A stretch of DNA of 64,000 nucleotides from positions 62,001 to 126,000 of the forward strand of contig NZ_BMNZ01000008.1 in NCBI RefSeq assembly GCF_014646815.1. Direction: 5' to 3'. Origin of the DNA: Terrabacter tumescens. Its GTDB lineage: Bacteria > Actinomycetota > Actinomycetes > Actinomycetales > Dermatophilaceae. A program made the position numbers and the translations under genes. Shown here in pieces: positions 35,515 to 42,744 of this stretch (position 1 is its first letter; each line of letters starts with the position of its first letter). The notes beneath the pieces are model-generated. The model made no database searches, was not told the DNA's origin, and saw nothing but the letters and a program-made list of their open reading frames with translations.

Positions 35515-35530
35515 TAGAACACATGTTCGA
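35515..35530. promoter_or_regulatory. SOS box (LexA binding site) upstream of the HNH gene
   Basis: TAGAACACATGTTCGA agrees with the actinobacterial SOS box TCGAAC-N4-GTTCGA except for one base in the left arm; the core GAAC-acat-GTTC is perfect. It lies 39 bases upstream of the start codon of the DUF222/HNH gene, a family known to be LexA-regulated in Mycobacterium. Confidence 0.8.
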
Positions 35531-35595
35531 ACTGGGAGGAAGGCCTGTCCACACCTCAGTGGCAGCCGATTCGCTTGGACCCCAGCGGGATCCAC

Positions 35596-36534
35596 TCAGC
35601 CGTCGACCTCAGGCCGCTGCCTGCTCGGCGACTTGCGCCTCGTCAGGAGCACGCCGGCGATGCACAGGGCGCCACCGACGAAGGTGAGCGGCGGCGGCAC
35701 CTCGGAGAGCAGCGCCCAGGCGATGAGCGTCGCGATGAACGGGACGAGGAACGTCGTCAGCGTCAGCGTGCCGGCGTCGCTCCGCGCCAGCACGTAGGCC
35801 CACGTCGAGAAGGCGATGGCCGTCGGGAAGATGCCGAGGTAGGCGATCCACCACAAGGTGCTCGCATCACTGTCGCGCACGACGGTCACGAGCTCACCGC
35901 TCCACGGCAGACAGACGACCGCGCCGATGATGCACGCGATCCACGTGACCTCCGGCCCGGGCAACCGCCCGAGGAGAGGCTTCTGCGCGAGGACGCCCAC
36001 GGCATACGTGATCGCGGCGAGGACGGCGAGCCACACGCCCACCATGTCGCCCGAGTCCCCGGACGAGAAGCCGCGGGCGATGACGACGACTCCGGCGAAG
36101 CCGACGGCCATGCCGATGAGGAGCCAGCGGCTCATCTTCTCGCCGAGGAAGACGGTGGCGAGCAGGGCCACGATGATCGGGCCGATCTGCACGATGAGCG
36201 CGGACGTGCCGGCATCGATGCGGCGCTCGGCCTCGTTGAGGGCGAGGTTGTAGACGCCGAACCAGCCCACGCCGCAGAGCAGCAGCAGCGGCCAGTCACG
36301 CCGGGCGGGCCACGTGCGCGGCCGGCGGAAGACCAGGACTCCCAGCGCGACCGAGGCCACGAGCAGGCGACCGAGCGACAGCGCACCCGGCGGCATGTCG
36401 TGTCCGAGGTGACGGATCGCGACGAAGGCCGACGCCCAGAGAAGCAGCGTGACGGCCACCGCCCCGAGCACGAGCCACCGCGTGCGGCGGGCGGTCGTCG
36501 GGGCGTCACTGGCAGTGCGGCTGTCCACGGTCAC
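35596..36534 (-). CDS. EamA/DMT family exporter
   Basis: 312 residues with ten predicted membrane helices in two EamA repeats: the first begins LLLWASAFVAIRHLG and the second LAVLAAITYAVGVLAQKP. The GTSALIVQIGPIIVALLATVFLGEK and TFLVPFIATLIAWALLSEVPPP segments are characteristic. Substrate unknown; relatives export amino acids or metabolites. It faces the cysteine dioxygenase leader region across about 120 bp, which makes a sulfur or amino acid metabolite possible but not shown. Confidence 0.87.
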   Translation of the reverse strand: MTVDSRTASDAPTTARRTRWLVLGAVAVTLLLWASAFVAIRHLGHDMPPGALSLGRLLVASVALGVLVFRRPRTWPARRDWPLLLLCGVGWFGVYNLALNEAERRIDAGTSALIVQIGPIIVALLATVFLGEKMSRWLLIGMAVGFAGVVVIARGFSSGDSGDMVGVWLAVLAAITYAVGVLAQKPLLGRLPGPEVTWIACIIGAVVCLPWSGELVTVVRDSDASTLWWIAYLGIFPTAIAFSTWAYVLARSDAGTLTLTTFLVPFIATLIAWALLSEVPPPLTFVGGALCIAGVLLTRRKSPSRQRPEVDG

Positions 36535-36620
36535 CCCCGAACCCTAGGCGTGGGGACCGACACCGCGCCGCGCCCTTTTCGGCCAGAACCCCGCGACTTC
36601 CCGCCACCGCAGACCCGTCG

Positions 36621-36650
36621 TTGTCGAGGACCAACCACATAAGTTAACGT
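36621..36650 (+). promoter_or_regulatory. Putative promoter of the leader peptide / cysteine dioxygenase transcript
   Basis: TTGTCG (36621-36626) and TAACGT (36645-36650) with an 18-bp spacer. This AT-rich patch stands out in the GC-rich surroundings. The predicted start of transcription falls at or within a base of the ATG of the short reading frame at 36658, so the peptide mRNA may be leaderless. Confidence 0.4.
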
Positions 36651-36657
36651 TTGCTTT

Positions 36658-36726
36658 ATGGCAATGCATGGTTATGTCTTGGTCTGGCTTCGCTGTCGAC
36701 TGCTCGGGACGATGTGCGCGCACTGA
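36658..36726 (+). CDS. Putative 22-residue leader peptide with Cys codons
   Basis: Short frame reading MAMHGYVLVWLRCRLLGTMC plus AH, with two UGC/UGU cysteine codons, the second three codons from the end. It lies 64 bases upstream of the cysteine dioxygenase start. Actinobacterial sulfur-metabolism genes are often preceded by such short cysteine-containing leader frames, which could sense cysteinyl-tRNA supply by ribosome stalling. A weak 5-bp hairpin (CCGCT-cccg-AGCGG, 36732-36745) follows. The assignment rests on position and composition. Confidence 0.45.
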   Translation: MAMHGYVLVWLRCRLLGTMCAH

Positions 36727-36790
36727 GCGCCCCGCTCCCGAGCGGCCCCGACGTCCTGCAACAGACCCGACCCGACCGAAAGGCACGACC

Positions 36791-37288
36791 ATGTCCCGCG
36801 GCGCCCAGCGCACCTCCGTCGACCTCGCCGACACCGCCCGCCGACTCTCCCGCCAGCGCACGCTCTGGCAGGGCCTCGTCGACTTCGACCCCATCACGCG
36901 CTACTACGCGCGACTGCTCGCCGACCACGACCACGAGGCGTGGCTGCTCACCTGGCTGCCGGGCCAGGGCACGCCGTGGCACGACCACGGCGGCAGCGCC
37001 GGCTCGTTCGTCGTGCTCCAGGGCGTGCTCACGGAGGAGGTCGCCGGCTACCGCACGGCGGTCGACCTCGACGACGTCCGGCGGGTCACGGGGCCCGGCG
37101 TGCTGCTCGGCCCGGGCGACCAGCGGACCTTCGGCACCCGTCACCTGCACCGGGTGACCAACGCCGGCTCCGACCCGGCCGTGAGCCTGCACGTCTATGC
37201 GCCCAAGCTGACGGCCATGACCAACTACCGCGCCGTCGACGGCGTGCTCGAGGTGGAGGAGCAGGCCGAGGTCGGGGTCGACTGGTGA
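36791..37288 (+). CDS. Cysteine dioxygenase type I
   Basis: Non-heme iron cupin that oxidises cysteine to cysteine sulfinate. 165 residues. Iron ligands are visible as H64 and H66 in TPWHDHGGSAG and H120 in RHLHRVTN; the FVVLQGVL strand matches the cupin core. The ATG at 36791 has AAAGG upstream; the open frame extends further but overlaps the leader region. Coupled by GTGA overlap to a rhodanese gene, a common actinobacterial pair for cysteine degradation and sulfane sulfur handling. Confidence 0.88.
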   Translation: MSRGAQRTSVDLADTARRLSRQRTLWQGLVDFDPITRYYARLLADHDHEAWLLTWLPGQGTPWHDHGGSAGSFVVLQGVLTEEVAGYRTAVDLDDVRRVTGPGVLLGPGDQRTFGTRHLHRVTNAGSDPAVSLHVYAPKLTAMTNYRAVDGVLEVEEQAEVGVDW

Positions 37289-37710
37289 CGCCGCCTGCTG
37301 ACCGTCCCCGCACGATCGACGAGGTGCTGGCCGAGGCACGCAGTCGTCTGCACCGCCTCACCCCCGAGGACGCCGAGCAGGCCCGCGGCAGAGGCGCCTT
37401 CGTCGTCGACATCCGCCCGGCCGCGCAGCGCGACGCCGAGGGCGAGCTGCCCTTCGCGACGGTGATCGAGCGCAACGTCCTCGAGTGGCGCCTCGACCCC
37501 TCGAGCGACGCCGCACTGCCGAACGCGAGCCACGACCTCGAGGTCGTCGTCCTCTGCCAGGAGGGCTACACGTCGAGTCTCGCGGCAGCAGCCTTGCAGG
37601 AGCTGGGGATCCACCGTGCGACCGACGTCATCGGGGGGTATGCCGCGTGGCGCGCTCTGCTGGACGACGCACCGTCGAGCGCGGGGCCGCCGACGACGCC
37701 GCCGTCCTGA
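37285..37710 (+). CDS. Rhodanese-like sulfurtransferase
   Basis: 141 residues, single rhodanese domain: FVVDIRPAAQRDAEGELPFA followed by the active-site loop LCQEGYTSS with nucleophile C91, and DVIGGYAAW at the end. Likely transfers sulfane sulfur, working with the upstream cysteine dioxygenase. GTG start overlapping the dioxygenase stop. Its last 83 bases overlap the convergent lysG gene, an unusually long overlap. The C-terminal Pro/Ser tail lies in that overlap. Confidence 0.87.
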   Translation: MTPPADRPRTIDEVLAEARSRLHRLTPEDAEQARGRGAFVVDIRPAAQRDAEGELPFATVIERNVLEWRLDPSSDAALPNASHDLEVVVLCQEGYTSSLAAAALQELGIHRATDVIGGYAAWRALLDDAPSSAGPPTTPPS

Positions 37711-38554
37711 CGGTCTCGCTCAGCCGGTCCAGGTGCGCGGAGGGCAGCCGCCAGCGCTGCCAGTAGAGCTGGACGTCGACGTGGTCCCGGGAGCCGAGGC
37801 GCACGACGTCGCCCGCCTCGAGGAGCGGAGCGAGCTGTGTGGTGAGCAGGGCACCCCAGCCGAGGCCGGCACGGACGGCGGCCACGAAGCCGGCGCCGTC
37901 GGGCACCTCGTGCGTCGGAGGCGCGCTGGCCACCCCGTGCCGGTCGAGGAGGCGCTGCTGGATGTCGTCCTTGCCGTTGAAACGCACCAGCGGCGCTGTG
38001 GCCCAGTCGAACCCGCGGCCGGCACGGTGACGGTCGAGCAGCTCCGGCGTCGCGGCCGGCAGGTAGCGCATCGTCACCAGCGGCTCGGTGGAGCAGCCCT
38101 GGACCGGTGTGGGGTCCGAGGTGACCGCACCGAGCACCTCACCCGAACGCAGCAGCCGGGCCGAGTGATCCTGGTCCTCGACACGGACACGCAGCACCAC
38201 GTCGTCCCAGCCGGCCGCATCGGTCAGCACCCCGGTGAACCACGTCGACATCGAGTCGGCGTTGACGACGATCGGCAGGTCCACCCGGTCCCCCTCTCCG
38301 GTGGCGAGGCCTGCGAGCGCCTCGGACTCGAGCAGGCTCTGCTGCCGGGCCAGCCGGACGAGCGCCTCACCGGCCGGTGTCGCGCGGCAGGGTGCGGTGC
38401 GCACGACGACGACCTGACCGACCTCCGCCTCGAGCGCCTTGACGCGCTGGCTGACCGCTGACGGCGTCACGTGGAGCCGCCGGGCGGCCGCGTCGAAGGT
38501 GCCGGCATCGACGATGGCGAGCAGGGTGGCGAGGTGCTCGGGCTGCAACCGCAT
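37628..38554 (-). CDS. lysG: LysR-type regulator LysG/ArgP
   Basis: 308 residues. The N-terminal winged helix is LATLLAIVDAGTFDAAARRLHVTPSAVSQRVKALE and the effector domain has LPIVVNADSMSTWF, the ArgP/LysG signature for binding lysine or arginine. Divergently placed from lysE, its usual target: basic amino acids bound to LysG switch on the exporter. The C-terminal 25 residues (SAAPRSTVRRPAERATRHTP) lie in the overlap with the rhodanese gene and look non-conserved. Confidence 0.92.
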   Translation of the reverse strand: MRLQPEHLATLLAIVDAGTFDAAARRLHVTPSAVSQRVKALEAEVGQVVVVRTAPCRATPAGEALVRLARQQSLLESEALAGLATGEGDRVDLPIVVNADSMSTWFTGVLTDAAGWDDVVLRVRVEDQDHSARLLRSGEVLGAVTSDPTPVQGCSTEPLVTMRYLPAATPELLDRHRAGRGFDWATAPLVRFNGKDDIQQRLLDRHGVASAPPTHEVPDGAGFVAAVRAGLGWGALLTTQLAPLLEAGDVVRLGSRDHVDVQLYWQRWRLPSAHLDRLSETVRTAASSAAPRSTVRRPAERATRHTPR

Positions 38555-38586
38555 GAAGCCATGCTAATGATGCTGTAGGAACCTTC

Positions 38587-38599
38587 GCTTCACTGAAGC
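38587..38599. promoter_or_regulatory. Inverted repeat in the lysG-lysE intergenic region
   Basis: GCTTC-act-GAAGC is a perfect 13-bp palindrome midway in the 69-bp gap between the divergent genes, the position expected for the LysG operator. A TACCGT hexamer (38612-38617) ends six bases before the lysE GTG, consistent with a leaderless lysE transcript. Confidence 0.5.
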
Positions 38600-38623
38600 A
38601 GCGTCCGCCCGTACCGTCGGCGG

Positions 38624-39220
38624 GTGACCTCCCTCCTGCCCGGCTTCCTCACCATGGCCTCGCTCATCGTGGCCATCGGGGCCCAGAACGCCTACGTGCT
38701 CCGGACCGGGCTGGCGCGCCACCACGTCGGGCTCGTCGTCGCCGTCTGTGCCGTCAGCGATGCGGTGCTCGTCATGGCCGGGGTGCTCGGCGTCGGTGGT
38801 CTGGTCACGGCCCACCCGGGACTGCTCACGGTCGTCCGGTGGGTCGGCGCGGCATACCTCGTCGGCTACGGCGTGCTCTGCCTGCGAAACGCCCGCCACC
38901 CCAAGGCACTCCAGGCGGAGGGCGCCCAGGCGTCCCGGAGCGGCGTGCTCGCCACCGTCGTCGCGCTGACGTGGCTCAACCCGCACGTCTACCTCGACAC
39001 GGTGCTGCTCGTCGGGTCGCTCGCCAACCAGCACGGCCCCGACGGACGCTGGTGGTTCGCAGCCGGCGCCGCTGCCGCGAGCCTCGCCTGGTTCGCCTCC
39101 CTCGGCTACGGTGCGCGGCTGCTGGCGCCGCTCTTCGCCCGCCCCGCCACGTGGCGCGTCCTCGACGTCGCCATCGCGGTGGTCATGTTCGCCATCGCCG
39201 CCACCCTCGTCCTCGGCTAG
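38624..39220 (+). CDS. lysE: LysE/ArgO-type basic amino acid exporter
   Basis: 198 residues with five or six membrane helices. Family signatures are LIVAIGAQNAYVLRTGL near the start and ALTWLNPHVYLDTVLLVGSLA in the middle. It exports lysine or arginine and protects against build-up from peptides. GTG start next to a likely leaderless promoter; controlled by the divergent LysG regulator. Confidence 0.92.
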   Translation: MTSLLPGFLTMASLIVAIGAQNAYVLRTGLARHHVGLVVAVCAVSDAVLVMAGVLGVGGLVTAHPGLLTVVRWVGAAYLVGYGVLCLRNARHPKALQAEGAQASRSGVLATVVALTWLNPHVYLDTVLLVGSLANQHGPDGRWWFAAGAAAASLAWFASLGYGARLLAPLFARPATWRVLDVAIAVVMFAIAATLVLG

Positions 39221-39287
39221 GACTGACTTGGCCGTTGGCCTGCGCAGCCCCGCCGGTCCTTCCACCCGCCTGAGGCGGCGGCGAGCG

Positions 39288-39382
39288 CCTACCTCAGACG
39301 CGCCACACGGCATACGCCATCGGATCTGAGGTAGGTGGTGCGCGCGGATAGGGAGGTCGTCCGATGTGGGGCCCTACCTCAG
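39288..39382. repeat. Three alternating copies of a 10-bp element before the LuxR operon
   Basis: CCTACCTCAG at 39288-39297, its exact reverse complement CTGAGGTAGG at 39326-39335, and CCTACCTCAG again at 39373-39382. The middle copy can pair with either outer copy, so the transcript could form two mutually exclusive hairpins; alternatively they are protein-binding half-sites. They occupy most of the 209-bp region between lysE and the small gene at 39430. Confidence 0.65.
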
Positions 39383-39429
39383 CGGCCGAGTCTGGAGGAG
39401 TCCAGAAAGGCACGAGCAGAGGAAAGACC

Positions 39430-39588
39430 ATGATCGAGCACTACAGCGACCTCCGGGCAGTCCAGGCCGAGATCGAGTCCCGCTACCCCCAGCGCCGTCG
39501 CACCCGTCGCGACTCGTCGCTGGAGGTCATCCGCCGCACGATGGCACGCAACACCCGGGAGGAGAACGGCCAGGGTCGCCGGAGGTGA
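39430..39588 (+). CDS. 52-residue basic protein translationally coupled to the LuxR gene
   Basis: Starts MIEHYSDLRAVQAEIESRYP and ends NTREENGQGRRR, with the cluster QRRRTRRDSS in the middle; predicted helical and strongly basic. ATG with AGAGGAAAG upstream. Its stop overlaps the GTG of the large LuxR-family gene (GTGA), so the two are coupled. No recognised domain; it may help start translation of the regulator or act with it. Confidence 0.55.
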   Translation: MIEHYSDLRAVQAEIESRYPQRRRTRRDSSLEVIRRTMARNTREENGQGRRR

Positions 39589-42500
39589 CCACGGCGACGG
39601 AGGCCGTGTCCCCGCCAGCCGCACCGATGTCGGTGGAGTACGCGATGATGCCGCGTATGCCGCTGCGCACCGGCCCCATCATCGGGCGGGACACCGACCT
39701 GTCCCGGCTCGCCGACGCCATCGGACTGCGCCCCACCGGGGGCGTCCAGCCCGGTGGCGTCGTCGTGCTGTCGGGCGACGCAGGCATCGGCAAGTCGCGC
39801 ATCGTCGGCCAGCTCGTCACCGACGCCACGGACGTCGGGTGGTTCACCGCGATCGGCCACTGCGTCGGGCAGGCCGGCAGCAGCCTCGCCTACCTCCCCT
39901 TCGTCGAGCTCGTCGGCACCATCGACGCCGGCCACCCCGACGTCGTCGAGCGCGTGCTCGACACCCACCCCAGCCTCGGTCACCTCCTGCCCGCACGTGC
40001 CGACGCGCACGATCCCGAGCGAGCCGGACGCGCCACCGACCCCGGGCAGGTCGCCGAGGCCGTGCACGCGCTCCTGTCGGCGCTCGGCGACGAGCAGCCC
40101 TCCCTCGTCGTCGTCGAGGACGTCCACTGGGCCGACCACTCGTCGCGCGACCTCATCACCCTCCTGCTCACGCGCGGCTTCACCAGGGCCGTCGGGCTCG
40201 TCGTGACCTACCGCTCCGACGACCTCTTCCGCCGCCACCCTCTCCACGACACGCTCGCCGTCTGGGCGCGCATCGCGGGGCTCGAGCACGTCGAGCTCGC
40301 CCCGCTGACCGACGACGCCGTCCGAGAGCTCGTCTCCGGCGTCGAAGGCGCGCCGACCGACGCCGCCACGAGCTCCGAGATCGCGCGACGTGCCGAGGGC
40401 AACCCGTTCTTCGCCGAGGAGCTCGTCGCGAGCGCCGCGGCGGGTCAGGCGCTGACCGGCGGCCTCAGCCGCGTCCTTCGCGCCCGTGTCGAGCAGCTCG
40501 ACGACACCGCTCAGCGCGTGCTGCGCGCCATCGCCCTCAAGGGCGGCCAGTTCATCGGCCACGACCTGCTCTCGCGCGTCCTCGCCCTGCCCGACGAGAC
40601 CCTCGAGGCGGCCCTCGCCGCCGCCGTCGAGCACCACGTGCTCGAGGCGCGCTGGCCCCCGGCCTACACCTTCCGCCACGCCCTCCTCGGCGAGACCGTC
40701 GCCGACAGCCTGCTCCCGGGCGAGCGCCTGCGCCTCCACCGGGCGTATGCCGCCGTGCTGGCCGAGCGCCCCGACCTCGCCCCCGCGTCCGAGCTCGCCC
40801 GCCACGCCGCTGCGGTGGGCGACCTGCCGACGGCGGTCCGGGCCAGCCGCGCGGCAGCCGAGTCGGCGATGGCCGTCGGTGGCCCCCAGGAGGCCCTGCT
40901 CCACCTCGAGCGGGCCCTGACGTGGCTCGGCGAGGACGACCTCGAGCGCGACGAGGTGACGCTCGGCGCCTCGCGCGCGGCGATGGTCGCCGGCGACTCG
41001 ATCCGCGCCATCGACCTGCTGCGTGACCGGCTCGACCACCCCGGGACGTCCCAGCACCCGGGCGCGCGCGCCGACCTGCTCGCGACGCTCGTCATCCGCT
41101 CGCGCATCCTCGACCTGCCCGTCGACTCGATCGCCCTGACCGACGAGGCCCTCTCGCTCATCGGTGAGGAGGCCGACGAGCGCCGCGTCCGGGTGCTCGT
41201 CGCGCGCGTGCAGGCCCTCGTCGACAACGGCTCGTTCGTCGAGGCGGCCGTCGTCGGCAACGAGGTGTCGCTGCTCGCCGAGCGGCTCGGCCTCGGGGTC
41301 GCGCTGGCCGAGGTGCGCACCATCCTCGCCCGGGTGCTCGAGGCGCAGGAGGACCTGGAGTCGGTCGAGGCGCACCTGCACGCGGTCGTCGCCGACATCC
41401 CGCCCGACGACCCGCTCCTGCTGCGGGCCCTGCACCAGCTCGCGTCGCTGGCGCACCGCCGGGGCGACCTGCCCGGGTCGCTCGCGCTCTACGACCGCGG
41501 CGCCGACGTGGCCCGGCACCTGCACCGCGAGTGGGCCCCGTGGGGACAGGAGTGCCGCCTGCTCGGCGGCCTCACGGCATACGAGCTCGGTGACTGGGAC
41601 GGCGCCGTGCGCCGACTCGACCTCGCAGGACGACCCGCGCCCCAGCCGGGGCGCACGATCTTCACGGCGGCCGCGCTGTCCGTGCGGGCCGGTCGCGGCG
41701 AGCCCGTGGACCCCCACCTCATAGCGGCGCTGCGCGAGTGGTGGCACGTCGACGGCCTCTGCGTCGTGCTCACGGTGATGCCGGGCGTCGACGTGCTCGG
41801 GCAGGCCGGCGACCTCGCCGCCGTGCTCGACCTGACCGAGGCCGCCGTGAGCGTCCTCGACGCCGCCTGGGGCGAGTACCACGCCGTCGCGCGGCTCGCC
41901 GCGGTCGTCGCGGGCCAGGCGGCGGCCCTCGTGCCCCACGCCGACCCTGATCTGCGTGCGCGCGCCGTGGCGCTCGTCGACGACCTCGCCGACCGGGCCC
42001 GCCGCATCGGCCAGCTGCGGCCGGCGGTGGAGAAGGCGAGCCGGCCCAAGTTCGAGCGCTCGGCCCGGCAGTCGCTCGAGGACACGAGCCGCGAGACCTG
42101 GGCGTGGATCGCCCGGCTCGAGGCCGAGGTGCTGCGCCTGCAGCGGGTCGCCGGGCTCGAGGACCCACCCCCCGTCGAGGAGCTCGTCGACGCCTGGCGC
42201 GAGAGCGCCGCGGCGTTCGAGCGCTACGGGCACGTCTTCGAGACCGCCCGGTCGCGGGCCCGGCTGGCCGCCGCGCTGCGAGCCGCCGGAGACGTCGCCG
42301 CGTCGAGCGAGGTCGCCGAGCAGGCCCGCGAGGTCGCGGTCCGCCTCGAGGCCAAGCCGCTGCTCGCCGAGCTCGACGACGTGCGACCGGGCCCGGGCGC
42401 CGGCCGTACGGGGACGGGTCGGGCGGCCGTCGGTGACGACGAGGGTGCGGCCGAGCTGACGCCGCGCGAGCTCGAGGTGCTGGCGCTGCTCGCCCAGGGC

Positions 42501-42644
42501 CTGACCAACGGCCAGATCGGCAAGCAGCTCTACATCAGCACCAAGACCGTGAGCGTCCACGTGTCCAACCTGCTCGCCAAGCTCGGCGCCTCCGGTCGCA
42601 CCGAGGCTGCGGCCATCGCCCGCCGGCGCGGCCTCGTGACGTGA
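39585..42644 (+). CDS. Large ATP-binding LuxR-family (LAL) transcriptional regulator
   Basis: 1019 residues. AAA/STAND-type ATPase at the N-terminus: Walker A VVLSGDAGIGKSRIVG and Walker B LVVVEDVHWADHSS. A long alpha-helical, TPR-like region spans about 350-930. The C-terminal LuxR helix-turn-helix reads ELTPRELEVLALLAQGLTNG with QLYISTKTVSVHVSNLLAKL. Such LALs switch on catabolic or secondary-metabolite genes after ligand and ATP binding; the target is not evident. GTG at 39585 overlaps the preceding small gene; a longer upstream open frame is excluded because it covers that gene and the repeat region. Confidence 0.88.
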   Translation: MTTATEAVSPPAAPMSVEYAMMPRMPLRTGPIIGRDTDLSRLADAIGLRPTGGVQPGGVVVLSGDAGIGKSRIVGQLVTDATDVGWFTAIGHCVGQAGSSLAYLPFVELVGTIDAGHPDVVERVLDTHPSLGHLLPARADAHDPERAGRATDPGQVAEAVHALLSALGDEQPSLVVVEDVHWADHSSRDLITLLLTRGFTRAVGLVVTYRSDDLFRRHPLHDTLAVWARIAGLEHVELAPLTDDAVRELVSGVEGAPTDAATSSEIARRAEGNPFFAEELVASAAAGQALTGGLSRVLRARVEQLDDTAQRVLRAIALKGGQFIGHDLLSRVLALPDETLEAALAAAVEHHVLEARWPPAYTFRHALLGETVADSLLPGERLRLHRAYAAVLAERPDLAPASELARHAAAVGDLPTAVRASRAAAESAMAVGGPQEALLHLERALTWLGEDDLERDEVTLGASRAAMVAGDSIRAIDLLRDRLDHPGTSQHPGARADLLATLVIRSRILDLPVDSIALTDEALSLIGEEADERRVRVLVARVQALVDNGSFVEAAVVGNEVSLLAERLGLGVALAEVRTILARVLEAQEDLESVEAHLHAVVADIPPDDPLLLRALHQLASLAHRRGDLPGSLALYDRGADVARHLHREWAPWGQECRLLGGLTAYELGDWDGAVRRLDLAGRPAPQPGRTIFTAAALSVRAGRGEPVDPHLIAALREWWHVDGLCVVLTVMPGVDVLGQAGDLAAVLDLTEAAVSVLDAAWGEYHAVARLAAVVAGQAAALVPHADPDLRARAVALVDDLADRARRIGQLRPAVEKASRPKFERSARQSLEDTSRETWAWIARLEAEVLRLQRVAGLEDPPPVEELVDAWRESAAAFERYGHVFETARSRARLAAALRAAGDVAASSEVAEQAREVAVRLEAKPLLAELDDVRPGPGAGRTGTGRAAVGDDEGAAELTPRELEVLALLAQGLTNGQIGKQLYISTKTVSVHVSNLLAKLGASGRTEAAAIARRRGLVT

Positions 42645-42659
42645 TCCGCGGACGGGCCT

Positions 42660-42684
42660 GCTGACGTGACCCGCTGACGTGACC
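42660..42684 (+). repeat. Direct repeat upstream of the P-type ATPase
   Basis: GCTGACGTGACC occurs twice, separated by one base, in the 100-bp gap between the LuxR gene and the P-type ATPase gene. A related CGTGACGTGATCC lies just before, overlapping the LuxR stop. It could be an operator or simple duplication. Confidence 0.45.
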
Positions 42685-42744
42685 TCGCCCTCGGTGTGAC
42701 ACAGATCGTGAGCCACGCCCCGGTTCGAGGAGCACCATGAAGGG

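Noticed and set aside
36668-36790. N-terminal extension of cysteine dioxygenase
   Set aside because: The extra codons overlap the leader-peptide frame and hairpin; the ATG at 36791 has an upstream AAAGG and the family-typical length.
39366-39584. N-terminal extension of the LuxR-family protein
   Set aside because: It would read through the triple repeat and the small upstream gene in another frame; the GTG at 39585 overlaps that gene's stop.
42645-42744. Magnesium-sensing leader before the MgtA-like gene
   Set aside because: The 100-bp gap shows only a short direct repeat; no M-box fold or proline-rich leader frame could be recognised.
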